From positions 71,792 to 119,695 of the forward strand of contig DBWM01000058.1 of NCBI GenBank assembly GCA_002309015.1: a DNA stretch of 47,904 nucleotides, given 5' to 3'. Both the position numbers and the translations under genes were made by a program. The stretch is from Myxococcales bacterium UBA1238 (lineage in GTDB: Bacteria > Myxococcota_A > Bradymonadia > UBA7976 > UBA1532). Below, piece after piece: positions 1 through 11,067 of the stretch (position 1 is its first letter; each line of letters starts with the position of its first letter). The notes below the pieces were generated by a model, which saw only the letters and a list, made by a program, of their open reading frames with translations, searched no databases and was not told the DNA's origin.

Positions 1-1358
1 CCATCGCCATCCGTACCTTCGGCAAAGCGGTCTTTCTGGTCATCGAGGATCGCAGCGGCAAGATTCAGGCCAACGTCTTCAAGCACAGCATCGCGCCCGA
101 AGATTTCATGCTGCTCGACTTCCTGGATGTGGGCGACATCGTGGGCGTCGAAGGGACGATGATGCGCACCAAACGCGGCGAGCTCTCGATTCTGGCGAGC
201 CATCTGCGCATCCTGACCAAGAGCCTGCGGCCGCTGCCCGAAAAATGGGTGGGCCTGGTCGACGTCTCCGTGCGCTATCGTCAGCGCTATCTGGATCTCA
301 TCGCCAATGAAGACGTGCGCAAGCTGTTTAAGACCCGCAGCCAGATCCTCTCTTACCTTCGCAACTTCCTGACCGAGCGCGATTACGTCGAAGTCGAGAC
401 CCCCATGCTGCAGGTGCTTTACGGCGGCGCCAACGCGCGTCCCTTTAAGACGCACCACAACGCCCTCGATTTGCCGCTCTATCTGCGCATCGCCCCGGAG
501 CTCAACCTGAAGCGCCTCGTGGTGGGCGGCCTGCACCGCGTCTTCGATATGAACCGCTGCTTCCGCAACGAAGGCGTCTCGACGCGTCACAACCCCGAAT
601 TCACGATGCTCGAGTTCTACCAGGCTTTCGCAACCTATGAAGATCAAATGAATTTAATGGAAGAGATGCTGAACGGCCTCTGCCTCAAGCTCTTCGGCAA
701 GGAAGAGATCACCTATCAGGGCGAGACGATCAGCTTTAAGCGTCCCTTCCGCCGTTTGAGCGTCTATCAGGGCCTGGTGGAGCATGCGGGCGTGCCCGAA
801 GACAAGATTTGCGATCGCGAAGCGCTCATCGAAGCGGCCAAACGCCTCAATCTGCCCGCCAAGGTTGCGGATCTGCCCATCGGTTATCTGCAGACCGAGG
901 TCTTCGAGGCGGCGGTCGAGCATCTTTTGATTCAGCCCACCTTCGTGACCGATCAGCCCCTTGCGGTCTCGCCTTTGGCGCGCAAGAAGGAATCGAATCC
1001 CGAGCTGGTGGATCGCTTCGAGCTCTACATCGCGGGGCGCGAGCTTTCAAACGCGTTCTCGGAGCTGAACGATCCCGTCGATCAGTACCAGCGCTTTGCG
1101 GTGCAGGCGGCCAAGGGGCGTGCGGGCGACGATGAAGCGCACCCGATGGATGAAGATTACGTGCGCGCCCTCGAATACGGCATGCCGCCTACGGCAGGTC
1201 AGGGCATGGGCGTGGATCGCCTGGTGATGCTGATGACCGACAGCGCCTCGATCCGCGACGTGATCCTCTTCCCGCTGCTGAAGCCCGAAGCCGCGACGGA
1301 GCAGGTCTCTTTCTCGGCCGACGTCGTCAACGATCCTGCAAACAAGACGGAAGGTTGA
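1..1358 (+). CDS. lysS: Lysyl-tRNA synthetase, class II (5' end outside window)
   Basis: Charges tRNA-Lys with lysine in the cytoplasm. The reading frame is open from base 3, so the N-terminus lies outside the window. The first residues (AIRTFGKAVFLVIEDRSGKI) are the anticodon-binding OB fold. Class II motif 2 is visible as FRNEGVSTRHNPEFTMLEFY and motif 3 as GQGMGVDRLVMLMT near the C-terminus, followed by RDVILFP. The ATG at 108 is internal to the OB fold and is not the real start. The next gene begins 4 bases after the stop, so this gene is probably co-transcribed with the lolC/E-lolD-bamA operon, an order common in deltaproteobacteria. The class II motifs make the identification firm. Confidence 0.97.
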   Translation, partial: IAIRTFGKAVFLVIEDRSGKIQANVFKHSIAPEDFMLLDFLDVGDIVGVEGTMMRTKRGELSILASHLRILTKSLRPLPEKWVGLVDVSVRYRQRYLDLIANEDVRKLFKTRSQILSYLRNFLTERDYVEVETPMLQVLYGGANARPFKTHHNALDLPLYLRIAPELNLKRLVVGGLHRVFDMNRCFRNEGVSTRHNPEFTMLEFYQAFATYEDQMNLMEEMLNGLCLKLFGKEEITYQGETISFKRPFRRLSVYQGLVEHAGVPEDKICDREALIEAAKRLNLPAKVADLPIGYLQTEVFEAAVEHLLIQPTFVTDQPLAVSPLARKKESNPELVDRFELYIAGRELSNAFSELNDPVDQYQRFAVQAAKGRAGDDEAHPMDEDYVRALEYGMPPTAGQGMGVDRLVMLMTDSASIRDVILFPLLKPEAATEQVSFSADVVNDPANKTEG

Positions 1359-1362
1359 AGCT

Positions 1363-2942
1363 TTGGCCCTGGCCTATGAAGGCTTGGTGGGCTGGCGTTA
1401 TTTATTGCGACGCACGCGCAGTCCCCGGCTCTTGTTGATGGGGCTTTCTGCCTGCCTGCTGGGCGGATTGCTCCTCTTTTGGGGATCGCTTCGTCAGGGC
1501 GACGCGTCTTTGGCAGCGGCGTTTTATACGGGACGCTCGCTGCTGACGCAGGGCATCGTCGGGGCGGGGATAGGGTTTTGCGCGCTCGGGGCGGTGATCG
1601 CCTTTTTTGGCATCCTCAACACCTTCCTTACGGTCTTTGCGGCCTTCAGCAGCTTCATGATCACGATCGGTGTGGCCGAGGTGATCCTGGTGCTCGGCGT
1701 GATGAACGGCTTTCAGAACGATCTGCGCACCAAAATCATCGAGACCCACGCGCATGTGGTGGTGGAGCCTGCGGCGCAGGGCCAGCTGCTTCAGAACGAT
1801 CCCGATCTTTTAACCCGCATCGCAGCGGTGCCGGGGGTTGTGGGCGCTTCGCGCATATTGAAAACCGAGGTGATGCTCTCCTCCCAGACGGGCCTCGCAG
1901 CGGTGGTGCTTCAGGGCATCGACGAGACGATCTTTCAGACGAGCAAGCTCAAATCCCATCTGGAAAAGGGAAAAGGCACGCTCGAAATGCTGAAGGATCC
2001 CGAAAAGCTGGATCAGGCCCTCGTCAAATCGGCGGGACTCGAGGATGAGCCCTGGGTGAAAGATCGCAAGACGCAGGAAAAGCAAAAGCCCGAGGCGCCC
2101 GCGCAGGATTTGGGAGAGATGGCGTTTCCCATGCCCGCCGCCGCAAAAGCAGCTCCGCCGCCCTCGATCTTTTTGGGTACGGAGCTCAAGCGCAATCTGG
2201 CGCTCTGGTGGGGGGAGTCGGTCAACGTCGTTTCGCCTTTGGGTGAGCTCGGACCTCAGGGCCCCATGCCCAAGAGCCGGCCGTTCCGCATGGCGGGGTG
2301 GTTTGAATCCGGCATGCTCGAGTTCGACAGCAAGCTCGCATACGTCGATTTGAAGGCGCTCCAGCGCTATCTGGGGGTGGACGATCGCATCTCGTCGATA
2401 GAAGTGCGCGCGGTTCGCCTGGAAGATGCGCGTCCGTTGCGGGATCGCCTGCAGGCTGCGCTGGGATCTGAGTTTCGCGTGACCGACTGGCAGGAGCGCA
2501 ACCACAACCTCTTCAGCGCGCTCGAACTCGAAAAGATCGCCATGTTCATGGTGCTCACCATCAATATTTTGCTCGCCGCCTTTTCGATCATCGGCACGCT
2601 GGTGATGACGATCGTCGAGCGAAAGCGCGAGATCGCGATTTTAATGGCGATGGGATCCAGTTCCGCGAGCATTTTGCGCATTTTTATCAGCCAGGGCTTG
2701 TTTACAGGCATCGTGGGTTGCATCTGCGGTGCTGCGATCGGACTCGGTGGCGGTGCGCTTCTGGCGCATCTGGGCCTGCCCATGAACACCGACGTCTATT
2801 ACATCGACTCGATTCCGGTGGATGTGCGCGCATTTGACGTCATCGCGATCTTGACTGTCGCATTGATCGTTTCGATCGTTTCCACCCTCTATCCGGCGCG
2901 CTATGCCTCCAAACTTCGCCCGGTCGAAGGTTTGTATTGCGA

Positions 2943-2946
<4 letters not shown>
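1363..2946 (+). CDS. lolC: Lipoprotein-releasing ABC transporter permease (LolC/LolE family)
   Basis: Inner-membrane permease that, with the LolD ATPase, releases outer-membrane lipoproteins to LolA. It starts at a TTG 4 bases after lysS. The family core is clear: a membrane segment followed by the motif GVMNGFQNDLRTKIIETHAHV, a large periplasmic domain, then three C-terminal membrane segments with an FtsX-type permease signature around VERKREIAILMAMGSS. At 527 aa it is longer than the usual 400-415 aa. The excess is an extra hydrophobic N-terminal segment (about residues 23-43) and a low-complexity insert rich in Pro/Ala/Lys near residues 235-265. Its stop overlaps the lolD start (ATGA). Whether it is LolC or a LolCE hybrid cannot be decided; only one permease gene is visible, which fits a homodimeric LolF-like arrangement. 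Confidence 0.9.
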
Positions 2947-5974
<3,028 letters not shown>

Positions 5975-5983
5975 GAGGCCACC

Positions 5984-6502
5984 ATGCGCCGTACGTACAG
6001 TCTGTTGTTGTTCGCTTTCATGATGCTTTTTGGGGTTTACGCCCGGGCTGAGGCCAAACTGGCCTACGTGGATCTGCAGCGCGCGCTGCTCGAAGTGGAG
6101 GATGGCAAGAAAGCCAAGGCCAAACTGGAGAAGCTGAAGAACGATCGCCAGAAGAAACTGGATGCGGAGCAGGAATCGGTCAAGAAGCTTCAGCAGGATT
6201 TCGAGACGCAGAAGTCGTTCATGACCGACGAAGTGCGCGCCCAGAAGACGGCGGAGTTCCAGGAGAAGTTCCAGCAGCTGCAGATGACCTACGCGAACCT
6301 GCAAAAGGAGCTCGTCACTGAAGAAGCCAAGGTGACCCGCGAGATCTTCAACCGCATGGGCAAGATCCTCGAGACGATGGGCAAGACCAACGGCTACACG
6401 ATGATCCTCGAAAAGACGGAATCCTCGATCCTTTGGGCCGAGCAGAGCCTCGATCTCACGAACGAGCTGATCCGCCGCTACAACGCCGGTGAAGGCAAGT
6501 AA
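5984..6502 (+). CDS. OmpH/Skp-family periplasmic chaperone
   Basis: Periplasmic holdase that carries unfolded outer-membrane proteins to BamA. It has a signal peptide (residues 1 to about 22, ending ARA|EA), the family start of the mature protein KLAYVDLQRALLEVEDG, and a long Lys/Gln/Glu-rich coiled coil (about residues 40-120) that forms the tentacle-like arms. The C-terminal part ends with the family segment ILEKTESSILWAEQSLDLT. Length 172 aa fits the family. A strong ribosome-binding site (AGGAGG) lies 5 bases upstream of the ATG. It is the last gene of the envelope operon and is followed directly by a terminator. Confidence 0.93.
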   Translation: MRRTYSLLLFAFMMLFGVYARAEAKLAYVDLQRALLEVEDGKKAKAKLEKLKNDRQKKLDAEQESVKKLQQDFETQKSFMTDEVRAQKTAEFQEKFQQLQMTYANLQKELVTEEAKVTREIFNRMGKILETMGKTNGYTMILEKTESSILWAEQSLDLTNELIRRYNAGEGK

Positions 6503-6525
6503 GAATTAAGCCCCCGCGCGTTCAG

Positions 6526-6561
6526 AACGGCTTTCTCCCAGCGGAGAAGGCCGTTTTTTTT
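6526..6561 (+). terminator. Rho-independent terminator of the lolC-bamA-ompH operon
   Basis: A 13-bp stem (6526-6538 with 6543-6555, one G-U pair) with a 4-nt loop is followed by a run of eight T residues. It lies 23 bases after the ompH stop and closes the envelope operon. Confidence 0.93.
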
Positions 6562-6642
6562 ACCCCGATCGGGGATTTTTCAGCGCGAAACCCCGATCCC
6601 CCGACGCCGCCTGCCCGTTTTCACATCAAAAACGCCCCTCGC

Positions 6643-7431
6643 TCAGCCTTGCTTCTCCTTTGCAGCCAGTTTTTCCTTCGTGGTCTGGTCGATGATCGCC
6701 TGTGCTGCGGCTTTTGCGGCCTCTTCAGCGGCGGCTTTCTTCTTTGCACGGCTGATTCGGGCCTGGGCCTGGGTGCGGAAGCTCCGGATCGCCTGGTTCA
6801 GCATGGGGATCACCTCGGCGATATTCTCGTGATCGTGCGAAAACACCTCGAGGGACTGCGCGAGCGCCCGCCACGCCTGGCGATATGTCTTTGAAATCTG
6901 CGTGAGCGTCGGTTTTTTGTTCGCGCTCATGCGCATCTCTTCGCGTTCAGCTGCAAGTTTCGTGAATTGCTGGAGAGCCCGCTGCAGTTCCAGAATAAAA
7001 ACCTGCACGCCAGCCTTATCCCGCGTGGCCAGAGGCACCTGATTCAGCTGGTTGCAGAGCTTGATCAGCTCGATGAACCCGTCTTTTTTGCCTTTGGAGG
7101 TGTTGTGCGGGCTCTGGGATACGATTTTGCCCACTTTTTCGGCCGCATCCCGCACGATCAGATCGGGATGATAACCGCTCGCCTTGATTTGCGCCTTCAG
7201 TCCCAGCCAGTTTTGGTCGAGCGCCTGATACACCTGCGTCAGGGTGGGCATTTCAATCTTCGGCTGACTCGCAATTTCGTGGAAGAGCACCGCCGCATCT
7301 TTGTATTGGGCATAAAGATCGCCGGTGTTGCACCCGTATTTTTCGAGAAAATAGATCAGCCGATCGTTTAAGCAATGTTCTTCGACCTGATTGAGGATGT
7401 TGAAGGGGATGGTATCGATTTTGAGCATCAT
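6643..7431 (-). CDS. Hypothetical alpha-helical protein, 262 aa
   Basis: I do not recognise this family. The protein begins MMLKIDTIPFNILNQVEEH, has no signal peptide or membrane segment, and appears almost wholly helical. The C-terminal 45 residues are Ala/Lys/Glu-rich (AKKKAAAEEAAKAAAQ), consistent with a coiled coil or a disordered basic tail. A central block (residues about 70-190) contains regularly spaced hydrophobic positions suggesting a helical bundle. It stands alone on the minus strand, convergent to the ompH operon. The general layout (helical bundle, a T(L/F)(T/A)Q motif about 60-80 residues from the basic tail) resembles the hypothetical protein at 16497-17324; see findings. The start could be either of the two adjacent ATGs. 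Confidence 0.75.
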   Translation of the reverse strand: MMLKIDTIPFNILNQVEEHCLNDRLIYFLEKYGCNTGDLYAQYKDAAVLFHEIASQPKIEMPTLTQVYQALDQNWLGLKAQIKASGYHPDLIVRDAAEKVGKIVSQSPHNTSKGKKDGFIELIKLCNQLNQVPLATRDKAGVQVFILELQRALQQFTKLAAEREEMRMSANKKPTLTQISKTYRQAWRALAQSLEVFSHDHENIAEVIPMLNQAIRSFRTQAQARISRAKKKAAAEEAAKAAAQAIIDQTTKEKLAAKEKQG

Positions 7432-7544
7432 TTTGGGGAGACTCCCTGGGTGAATATATTGAAAAATGGGTCAAACGACTGTGCCTCAGCGATGTATGGC
7501 GCGTTTGAGATCGAAAATCCAGCAGAAAAATGCGCCGGGAAGCC

Positions 7545-7900
7545 ATTCACAGATTGAAAAAATCGATCGCCCGGCGATCGATGGCCGTTTTTGAGCGAAA
7601 CTGAAACAGAAAGATACAGATCAGATCGTTGATGAGCGAAAAAGAGACATGAAAGACGGTGATCGGGCTCAGTCAGCTGAAAAATTGGAGATCAGGCGAG
7701 TTCAAAAGCGGATTTCTGGCCGAAAAACGAGATTCCAAGATGGGCGGATGCGGTTTTCTGGCCGAAAACTAGCCGACGGGGCAGGGCGGAGGCCGATTTT
7801 TTGAGCGAAACCGATACAATTCGGCGCTCAGATCGGATTTTCAGCCGAAAAACGAGGGATCACACCTGTGGATGCGGTTTTTTTGAACGAAAAAGCGCCG
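7545..7900. repeat. Hairpin-rich spacer with degenerate short repeats
   Basis: The gap between the hypothetical gene and fxsA has no credible gene. It contains a near-perfect 21-bp palindrome at 7562-7582 (arms of 10 bp around one C). About seven copies of a degenerate unit follow, with core TTTTTGAGCGAAA or TTTCTGGCCGAAAAA, the clearer ones near 7590, 7630, 7710, 7750, 7798, 7838 and 7876. Function unknown; the look is that of a REP-like, locus-specific element family. Confidence 0.6.
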
Positions 7901-7901
7901 A

Positions 7902-8369
7902 TCAGGGTGCCTTCATGTCCGATTCACCGCTGTCTTCTGGGTTCTCGCTCACTTTGGCCTTCACGACGATCACCGACGGATCATCGATGTCGCGATCGCG
8001 CGCCGTTTTAGACTGGATGATCGAACTCTTCAGGGGATTTTGGGGGATGAATCGGCTTAAAAAGGGACGACAGGGCTTGATGAGGAGGAGATATCCGAGG
8101 GCGTCTGAGGCGAAGCCCGGAAACAAAAAAAGCGCTCCCGCGATGAAAAAGAGCAACGCTTCTTTGGGAAGCTGACTCACATCGCGAAAAGCGCTCGATC
8201 CGCGCAGCGCGTGGGCCCCCAGCTTCTTGCAAAGCCAGAGTCCTGCACCGCAACTGCAAAGGAGAAGAAAAATCGTGTCGCCCGTTCCGAGATGCGCCGC
8301 AATTTTGGAACCGATCCAATATTCGGCAACCCCCAGAAGCAGGGCGAGCAGCGAGAGCGGTCCGCACAC
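7902..8369 (-). CDS. fxsA: FxsA family inner-membrane protein
   Basis: Small polytopic membrane protein of the FxsA family, named for suppression of F-plasmid exclusion of phage T7 in E. coli; the biochemical role is not known. Two N-terminal hydrophobic segments (LSLLALLLGVAEYWIGSKIA and TIFLLLCSCGAGLWLCKKLG) are followed by the family hallmark block LLFFIAGALFLFPGFASDAL (residues about 70-90) and a basic, disordered C-terminus. Length 155 aa is normal. It starts at GTG, 11 bases after the rpsI stop, with no obvious ribosome-binding site, so it is probably translated by coupling as the third gene of the rplM-rpsI transcript. Confidence 0.85.
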   Translation of the reverse strand: MCGPLSLLALLLGVAEYWIGSKIAAHLGTGDTIFLLLCSCGAGLWLCKKLGAHALRGSSAFRDVSQLPKEALLFFIAGALFLFPGFASDALGYLLLIKPCRPFLSRFIPQNPLKSSIIQSKTARDRDIDDPSVIVVKAKVSENPEDSGESDMKAP

Positions 8370-8380
8370 AGGCGGGCAGT

Positions 8381-8779
8381 TTAACGCTTGGAGAACTGGA
8401 AACGCTTGCGGGCGCCCGGACGACCGTACTTCTTACGTTCGACTTCACGGGCATCACGGGTCACGAAGCCGGCCTTCTTCAGGACGCCGCGGAACTCAGG
8501 GTTGTATTCCATGAGCGCGCGGGTCAGACCGAGACGGACAGCGCCCGCCTGGCCGGTGGATCCACCGCCGCAAACGTTGACGAGCACGTCAAACTGGCTG
8601 GTGGTTTCGGTCAACTCGAAGGGCTGCAGGATCTGCATGCGGCTGATCGGTTGAGGGAAGTAGTTCTCGAAGTCGCGCCCGTTCACCTTGATGATGCCGG
8701 TGCCGGGACGCAGGTAGATGCGCGCGATTGCGGCCTTACGACGGCCGGTAGCGGTCCACTGTTGGGGCTGCTGGAACAT
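8381..8779 (-). CDS. rpsI: 30S ribosomal protein S9
   Basis: Small-subunit ribosomal protein whose basic C-terminal tail reaches the P-site tRNA. The family features are plain: TGRRKAAIARIYLRPGTG near the N-terminus, GGGSTGQAGAVRLGLTRAL in the middle, and the terminal YGRPGARKRFQFSKR tail. Length 132 aa is typical. A ribosome-binding site reading AAGAGG precedes the ATG. It lies 124 bases downstream of rplM, the conserved rplM-rpsI order. Confidence 0.98.
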   Translation of the reverse strand: MFQQPQQWTATGRRKAAIARIYLRPGTGIIKVNGRDFENYFPQPISRMQILQPFELTETTSQFDVLVNVCGGGSTGQAGAVRLGLTRALMEYNPEFRGVLKKAGFVTRDAREVERKKYGRPGARKRFQFSKR

Positions 8780-8903
8780 ATAAACCTCTTTTTCTCTGTA
8801 CGCGCTCGGCTTTTTACCGATTTGAACCTTCTTCAGCGAAGGTGATTGTCAACTGCGCGCGTCCAGGTAGGTACGTTGAACTCTACAGAACGTGAACCGA
8901 CCG

Positions 8904-9365
8904 TCAGACCGGCTTAACCAACATCGAATCGATGGCCAGAACTTCGGGCTTCTGAGCCTCGTGGGGATGCTCGGCACCCTGATAAATCTTGAGCTTGCTC
9001 AGCTGAGCGCGGCCCAGAGGACCGGCAGGGAGCATGCCCTTGACCGCCAGACGCAAAATCTCGCCGGGGTGACGGATTTCCATCTTGGCAGCGTTGAACT
9101 TCTTGAGTTCGCCGACGTAACCGGTGTGATGGTAGTACATCTTGTTCTCCATCTTCTTGCCGGTGAGGCGAACTTTGTCGGCGTTGATCACGATGACGAA
9201 ATCGCCGTCATCGATGTGAGGGGTGTAAGACGGCTTGTGCTTGCCGCGCAGAATGTACGCGATGCGAGCAGCCGCCCGGCCCAGATTCTTGTCAGCGAGA
9301 TCGACGACCCACCATTTACGGTTGGCGATCGCCTCGGCGACGGTAGTGGAGCGCGTGCGCATCAT
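8904..9365 (-). CDS. rplM: 50S ribosomal protein L13
   Basis: Large-subunit assembly protein. The start used here is the first of two adjacent ATGs (MMRTRSTTVAEAIANRKWWV), preceded by the ribosome-binding site GAGG at suitable spacing; the longer open frame upstream is leader. Family motifs include WWVVDLADKNLGRAAARIA, GDFVIVINADKVRLTGKK, YYHHTGY and VKGMLPAGPLGR. Length about 153 aa is typical. It is first in the rplM-rpsI-fxsA operon and is preceded by a leader with a terminator-like hairpin. Confidence 0.97.
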   Translation of the reverse strand: MMRTRSTTVAEAIANRKWWVVDLADKNLGRAAARIAYILRGKHKPSYTPHIDDGDFVIVINADKVRLTGKKMENKMYYHHTGYVGELKKFNAAKMEIRHPGEILRLAVKGMLPAGPLGRAQLSKLKIYQGAEHPHEAQKPEVLAIDSMLVKPV

Positions 9366-9381
9366 AAAAGACCTCGTCCAT

Positions 9382-9407
9382 AAAAAAAGGGCCCTCAGAT
9401 GAGGGTC
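9382..9407 (-). promoter_or_regulatory. Attenuator-like hairpin in the rplM leader
   Basis: On the minus strand a GC-rich stem (CCCTC paired with GAGGG, extended by weaker flanking pairs, loop ATCT) is followed by seven T residues, about 17-25 bases before the rplM start. The hairpin sits between a candidate promoter and the gene, so it looks like a transcription attenuator. L13 autoregulates its operon through the leader in E. coli; a terminator mechanism here is inference. Confidence 0.6.
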
Positions 9408-9451
9408 GGACCGGTGGACCTGACGATTCCACCTCAAAAGCGGGAGCGGGT

Positions 9452-9479
9452 TGTATACGCATTGCGCCCTAAGATCAAG
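9452..9479 (-). promoter_or_regulatory. Candidate promoter of rplM-rpsI-fxsA
   Basis: Minus strand: -10 TATACA (9457-9452) and -35 CTTGAT (9479-9474), 16 bp apart. Transcription would start about 80 bases before rplM, upstream of the attenuator-like hairpin. Confidence 0.5.
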
Positions 9480-9575
9480 CTGATTCAATGCGAAGCGTTG
9501 CAAAATCGCTTTTTTTGAGGGGCGCCATGCGCGCTGGGCTAGCGTTACAAAGGCGATAGGTTTACGATAGGCGTT

Positions 9576-10484
9576 ATGAGTGCATTAAAACGACGTTACT
9601 TTCGCTTCGATCTCCGCAAGGCAATGTTTATATTGCCGAATCTCCTTACCGTCAGCTCCATCTTCTGTGGATTTTATGCGGTCGTCGCCTCATCCCAGAC
9701 GGGTGATGCGCGTCACAATGCGCTGATCGGAGCCTGTGCGGCGATCTTCTTTGCCATGGTCTGCGATTCGATGGACGGGCGCGTAGCCCGCCTGACGCGG
9801 ACCCAGAGCGAGTTTGGCGTTCAGATGGATTCCCTGGCCGACGTCATCTCGTTTGGCGTCGCCCCCGCCGTGATCGCGTGGCATTTCGGGCTTTCAGCCT
9901 TTGGCACCTGGGGCCTGTTCGCCTGCGCATTTTACGCCATTTGCGGTGCGATCCGTCTCGCGCGGTTCAACGTGATGGCGGCGGTCAGCCACGGACCGAG
10001 CCCGTTCTTCGTGGGATTGCCGATTCCCGGTGGTGCAGGCCTGCTGACGGCGCTGATCCTGGCGGCGCTGCAGAAGCCCGAAGAGTTCCATTTGACGGCG
10101 CAGATGTGGTGGGCACCCATTGTCGTCTGCGCGGTGGGGCTCCTCATGGTGTCGACGCTGCCGTTCCGCACCTTCAAAGCCACGCGCGCGAAGGTGATGC
10201 TGCTCATCGCATTGGGCACGCTCGCCGTGGGCTGCGTGATCGCTTACCTCGTCTATCCTTCGTTTGCGCTCGTGGTGCTGATGTTCGCTTACCTGGGGCT
10301 CGGGCTTTTCGAGGGCGCCTGGCGTCTGGTGCACAGGAAGCGCGTCGCAGGCGGTGCAGAGGGCGGATCCGACGTCACCGAAGCGGCAGCCGACGAAGAA
10401 GATGTGTTTGCAGAAGAGGTCAATCAACCCCTCGATACCAACGGGCCTCTCGAGCTCGACGCAGAAGAGGATCTCCTCGACTGA
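9576..10484 (+). CDS. pssA: CDP-diacylglycerol--serine O-phosphatidyltransferase
   Basis: Integral membrane enzyme that makes phosphatidylserine from CDP-diacylglycerol and serine, the first step to phosphatidylethanolamine. The CDP-alcohol phosphotransferase signature DG-x2-AR-x8-G-x3-D-x3-D is intact (from SMDGRVARLTRTQSEFG to MDSLAD, residues about 68-90). The start NLLTVSSIFCGFYAV and multiple hydrophobic segments follow the bacterial type II PssA pattern. The C-terminal 45 residues are acidic and probably disordered (DVTEAAADEEDVFAEEV), longer than usual. A small gene follows after 41 bases. Confidence 0.93.
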   Translation: MSALKRRYFRFDLRKAMFILPNLLTVSSIFCGFYAVVASSQTGDARHNALIGACAAIFFAMVCDSMDGRVARLTRTQSEFGVQMDSLADVISFGVAPAVIAWHFGLSAFGTWGLFACAFYAICGAIRLARFNVMAAVSHGPSPFFVGLPIPGGAGLLTALILAALQKPEEFHLTAQMWWAPIVVCAVGLLMVSTLPFRTFKATRAKVMLLIALGTLAVGCVIAYLVYPSFALVVLMFAYLGLGLFEGAWRLVHRKRVAGGAEGGSDVTEAAADEEDVFAEEVNQPLDTNGPLELDAEEDLLD

Positions 10485-10525
10485 CCTGCCTGGTTTCTTT
10501 TTTCATTCCATACAGTGAGGCATTC

Positions 10526-10969
10526 ATGGCCACTTTATCAGAGATTCTGCTCTCGGACGAGGCGCGTCCGGGAACGGTGGACGCTTGCGAGCGTTTGGTC
10601 AACGAAGAAGTCGCAAGCAAGACGGGACTCACGGGACTCGCGATCAAGGCGGGCTTCAAGACGGTGGTCGCGTTTAAGAAGACGATCATTCACGAGGCGT
10701 GCGATGCGCTGGTGGACGAGTTTGTTGAGAAGCTCGAAGACTACTATGCGCAGCATCTGACGCGCGAAGGAGAGGATCTGAAGGCGGCGATGGTGAAGGA
10801 TGCGGAGATGCTGGCGGACACGCTGTTAAAGGTGACCGATGCCCGCGCGGAGCGCAATAAGAACAAATTGCTGGTGGGCGCTTACCGCAAGCTCAGGCCG
10901 CTCGGTCAGAAGCAGGTGGTGGCCGCGATGCCGCGCATTGCAGACATGTTGATCGGGCGCGGGGCGTAG
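10526..10969 (+). CDS. DUF6918-like small protein, 147 aa
   Basis: A small soluble, helical protein starting MATLSEILLSDEARPGTVDA; the start is the first ATG after pssA, and the longer open frame upstream is a shadow of pssA. The N-terminal opening, the segment SKTGLTGLAIKAGFKTVVAF, and the ending VTDARAERNKNKLLVGAYRKLR match my memory of the DUF6918 family, which has no known function. No signal peptide or membrane segment. It is probably co-transcribed with pssA; a structured hairpin follows its stop. Confidence 0.8.
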   Translation: MATLSEILLSDEARPGTVDACERLVNEEVASKTGLTGLAIKAGFKTVVAFKKTIIHEACDALVDEFVEKLEDYYAQHLTREGEDLKAAMVKDAEMLADTLLKVTDARAERNKNKLLVGAYRKLRPLGQKQVVAAMPRIADMLIGRGA

Positions 10970-10984
10970 GTTTCGCGCGATCAG

Positions 10985-11018
10985 GACGGCGGCTGCCGGG
11001 GGCAGGTCGGTCGCCGTC
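10985..11018. other. Nested intergenic hairpin
   Basis: GACGGCG (10985-10991) pairs with CGCCGTC (11012-11018), and inside this CTGCC (10993-10997) pairs with GGCAG (11001-11005). There is no T run, so it is not a classic terminator; it lies between the small gene and tldD. Confidence 0.5.
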
Positions 11019-11067
11019 AGCAGCTGTCCTCAGGCTCCCGCAAGGCGGTGGAGTAAAAGAGAGGACG

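Noticed and set aside
9878..10525. N-terminal extension of the small DUF6918-like gene through pssA
   Set aside because: The extension is an out-of-frame reading of pssA; the true start is the ATG at 10526.
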